A stretch of 64,000 nucleotides of DNA from Citrobacter sp. Res13-Sevr-PEB04-36 (GTDB taxonomy: Bacteria; Pseudomonadota; Gammaproteobacteria; Enterobacterales; Enterobacteriaceae), in assembly GCF_015672735.1 (NCBI RefSeq), contig NZ_JADABY010000023.1:62001-126000 (forward strand), written 5' to 3'. The position numbers and the translations under genes were made by a program. Each line of letters opens with the position of its first letter. Position 1 is the stretch's first letter. Shown one piece after another: positions 61,905-64,000 of the stretch. Below the pieces are notes generated by a model that did not search any database, was not told the DNA's origin, and saw only the letters and a program-made list of their open reading frames with translations.

Positions 61905-61927
61905 GGGGGAGGAGTTCGGGGGAGGAG
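61905..61927. promoter_or_regulatory. Two MalT boxes upstream of malZ
   Basis: The plus strand carries GGGGGAGGAG twice (61905-61914 and 61918-61927), 13 bp apart, each matching the MalT box (GGGGAKGAGG). This placement upstream of malZ agrees with E. coli, where MalT activates it. Confidence 0.8.
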
Positions 61928-61930
61928 AAA

Positions 61931-61964
61931 ATGCCGGGAGGCGCAAGCCTTACCCGGCAAAAAA
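61931..61964 (-). terminator. Terminator after proY
   Basis: The minus strand has GCCGGGTAAGGC...GCCTCCCGGC followed by ATTTTC; a T run also precedes it. It sits between proY and the malZ promoter. Confidence 0.75.
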
Positions 61965-61965
61965 A

Positions 61966-63339
61966 TTACTGTGCTTCAGCCAGTTGACGCTCGCGGCGGC
62001 GTTTGAACACCCACCCCAACAGCAGCAGGGCAATCCACGCAAAACCAACGTACAGTGAAATACGGGTATCTGGATGGTAGCCAATAAGCCCGATGATAAA
62101 GACCAGGAAAATCAGGCCAATCACCGTCGTGACCACACCGCCCGGCACTTTAAACGTCAGGGCTTTAACCTCTTCCGGCGGCAGACGACGACGGAAAGCA
62201 ATCTGCGACAGCAGGATCATAATCCACACCCACACCGTAGCAAACGTCGCCAGTGAGGCGATGACCAGGAAGATATTCTCCGGCATGATGTAGTTGAGAT
62301 ACACCGCAAACAGCAGGGCAATGGTCATCACCATCACCGTCACCCACGGCACGCCGCGACGCGAGGTTTTGGCGAACATTTTCGGTGCACTTCCCTGCTC
62401 CGCCATGCCATGCAGCATACGGCCTACGCCAAATACGTCAGAGTTGATCGCCGACAGCGAGGCGGTCAGCACCACAAAGTTAAGAATACCCGCAGCAAAG
62501 GTAATACCCATATGCTGGAACGTCAGGACGAACGGGCTACCGTCGGTGCCCACCTGGTTCCACGGGTAAATAGACATAATGACAAACAGCGTGCCCACGT
62601 AAAAGACGAGGATTCGCATCGGCACGGAGTTAATCGCACGCGGGATGGACTCCTGCGGATTCTTCGCTTCACCGGCAGTAATACCGATGATTTCAATGCC
62701 ACCATAGGCAAACATCACCATTTGCAGCGACATGATCATGCCCAGCCAGCCGTTACTGAAGAACCCACCGTTGCTCCACAAGTTATGGATGCCGGTTGGT
62801 TGCCCACCGTTGCCGATCCCCCAAATGATGATGCCGAAACCGGCGACAATCATAATGATGATGGTGGCAACCTTGAAGAAGGAGAACCAGAACTCAAGTT
62901 CACCGAACACCTTCACGCTCATCAGGTTGATGGCGCAGATGATCAACACTACGCTCAGGACCCAAATCCAGTGCGGAACCGCCGGGAACCAGACGCCCAT
63001 GTAAATCCCGAAGGCAGTCACGTCGGCAATGGCGACAATCAGGATTTCAAAACAGTAGGTCCAGCCGGTAATGTAGCCAGCCAACGGCCCGAGGTTTTCC
63101 TGCGCATAGCGCGAGAATGAGCTAGCTGCCGGGTTATGAACGGACATTTCGCCCAGCGCGCGCATGATAATGTACGCCGCCGCGCCACCGATAATATAGG
63201 CCAGCAACACGCTCGGCCCTGCCATTTTGATGGCATCGGCTGAGCCATAGAACAGCCCGGTACCAATTGCCGAACCTAATGCCATAAAGCGGATGTGCCG
63301 GGTGCTCAGCCCACGCTTTAGCTTGTTATTACTTTCCAT
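61966..63339 (-). CDS. proY: Amino acid permease ProY (APC family)
   Basis: A 457-residue APC transporter starting [33 protein letters not shown], with about 12 membrane helices. In E. coli it is called a cryptic proline transporter. Its C-terminus is [11 protein letters not shown]. It stands downstream of brnQ across a hairpin. Transcription may partly come from brnQ. Confidence 0.95.
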   Translation of the reverse strand: MESNNKLKRGLSTRHIRFMALGSAIGTGLFYGSADAIKMAGPSVLLAYIIGGAAAYIIMRALGEMSVHNPAASSFSRYAQENLGPLAGYITGWTYCFEILIVAIADVTAFGIYMGVWFPAVPHWIWVLSVVLIICAINLMSVKVFGELEFWFSFFKVATIIIMIVAGFGIIIWGIGNGGQPTGIHNLWSNGGFFSNGWLGMIMSLQMVMFAYGGIEIIGITAGEAKNPQESIPRAINSVPMRILVFYVGTLFVIMSIYPWNQVGTDGSPFVLTFQHMGITFAAGILNFVVLTASLSAINSDVFGVGRMLHGMAEQGSAPKMFAKTSRRGVPWVTVMVMTIALLFAVYLNYIMPENIFLVIASLATFATVWVWIMILLSQIAFRRRLPPEEVKALTFKVPGGVVTTVIGLIFLVFIIGLIGYHPDTRISLYVGFAWIALLLLGWVFKRRRERQLAEAQ

Positions 63340-63362
63340 CGATTCCTAACCTGTTTACACAA

Positions 63363-63403
63363 TAAAAAAACCACGGGGCCATATTAATAGCCCCGTGGTT
63401 AAA
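63363..63403 (-). terminator. Hairpin between brnQ and proY
   Basis: The minus strand reads AACCACGGGGC-TATTAATAT-GGCCCCGTGGTTTTTTT, a 10-bp stem followed by seven T, 18 bp past the brnQ stop. Strong terminator; proY expression from brnQ would need read-through. Confidence 0.92.
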
Positions 63404-63420
63404 ACTTATTGTCAGTGATA

Positions 63421-64000
63421 TTAGTGTGCGCTGGAGGTCACTTGTCGACCTGCTGCACGGTCCCAAATAACGGCCAGGACTACCATCACGACTGTTGGCA
63501 TCAACCACGCCAGCCCTTGCTCCGCCAGCGGTAAACGCTGGGTCCAGGCCGGTAAGACATCGCCAATTGCAGAAGCTTTAATGCCATCAAGGATACCAAA
63601 AATCAGGCTGATAAACATCGCAGGTGCAATGACGCGGGAAGAATTATGCCACCATGAGCGGGTAAAGCTTAATACAACCAGTGCGATACAGGGTGGATAG
63701 ATAGCCGTCAGAACCGGAATCGAGATCTGAATCAGGTGGCTCAGACCCAAGTTTGACACCACCATCGAGAAGCCGCCGAGGATAAACACCAGCGTACGGT
63801 AGGACAGCGGAACATACTGCGCGAAGAATTCAGCGCACGCACAAGTCAGGCCAACCGCCGTCACCAGACAGGCGATGAAAATCAGTGCGGCCAGCAGCAG
63901 GCTACCAGCACCACCGAAGGTGTGCTGAACATACGCATGCAGAATTGCCGCGCCGTTAGCAGACTGATCGACCAGAACCGCACTGTCTGAACCCAGACGG
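63421..64000 (-). CDS. brnQ: Branched-chain amino acid transporter BrnQ, 3' part (truncated by window edge)
   Basis: The reading frame is open to the window end; upstream codons read [21 protein letters not shown] as in E. coli BrnQ. The visible 193 codons hold the last membrane helices and end [11 protein letters not shown]. BrnQ symports leucine, valine and isoleucine with sodium or protons. An ATG-equivalent codon at 63864 is internal and not the start. Confidence 0.96.
   Translation of the reverse strand, partial: RLGSDSAVLVDQSANGAAILHAYVQHTFGGAGSLLLAALIFIACLVTAVGLTCACAEFFAQYVPLSYRTLVFILGGFSMVVSNLGLSHLIQISIPVLTAIYPPCIALVVLSFTRSWWHNSSRVIAPAMFISLIFGILDGIKASAIGDVLPAWTQRLPLAEQGLAWLMPTVVMVVLAVIWDRAAGRQVTSSAH

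Overview
The window is a stretch of enterobacterial core chromosome. Gene content and order match the Escherichia coli/Salmonella region from ylaB (pdeB) through ffs, amtB-glnK, mdlAB, lon-clpXP-tig, cyoABCDE, dxs, ribD-nusB, secDF-yajC, tgt-queA and malZ to brnQ. Protein lengths are almost all identical to the E. coli K-12 ones. Several features differ from K-12: a cdsH-type cysteine desulfhydrase beside decR (as in Salmonella), a TsaA-type peroxiredoxin between acpH and malZ, a yczE/yczR pair next to ybaA, and an extra periplasmic protein gene after yajL. Together these suggest Citrobacter or a close relative; this is inferred from memory of gene order, not from a search.

Layout. 1-5.3 kb: 5'-truncated c-di-GMP phosphodiesterase, ybaA, then an accessory pocket (yczE/yczR, two overlapping small genes of unknown function, a 12-bp tandem repeat), the 4.5S RNA gene and atl. 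5.3-8.9 kb: ybaY, tesB and the nitrogen-regulated glnK-amtB operon, with a sigma-54 promoter and NtrC-like sites. 8.9-18.5 kb: the mdlAB ABC exporter, decR/cdsH cysteine detoxification, cof, ybaE, queC, fadM, ybaV. 18.7-28.2 kb: the protein quality-control block ppiD, hupB, lon, clpX, clpP, tig, bolA, with sigma-32-like promoters before lon and clpP. 28.5-36.1 kb: yajG-ampG, a 725-bp intergenic region holding a 246-bp element with terminal inverted repeats, and the cytochrome bo3 operon. 36.3-47.4 kb: yajR, yajQ, panE-yajL plus an unrecognised six-cysteine periplasmic protein, thiI, xseB-ispA-dxs, yajO, pgpA. 47.4-51.7 kb: thiL, nusB, ribH, ribD, nrdR, yajI. 52-58.5 kb: tsx and the secretion/queuosine cluster secF, secD, yajC, tgt, queA. 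58.6-64 kb: acpH, peroxiredoxin, malZ with two MalT boxes, proY and the 3' part of brnQ.

Functional links. ThiI, ThiL, Dxs and Cof all touch thiamine metabolism. Dxs and IspA are in isoprenoid synthesis. QueC, QueA and Tgt all act in tRNA queuosine formation. ClpX/ClpP, Lon, Tig and PpiD form a proteostasis cluster. REP-type repeats fill many of the intergenic gaps. No prophage, insertion sequence, CRISPR array, tRNA or rRNA operon was seen. Nothing in the window is clearly a new system. The best candidates for something undescribed are the two overlapping small genes near ffs and the DUF3298-like protein after yajL.
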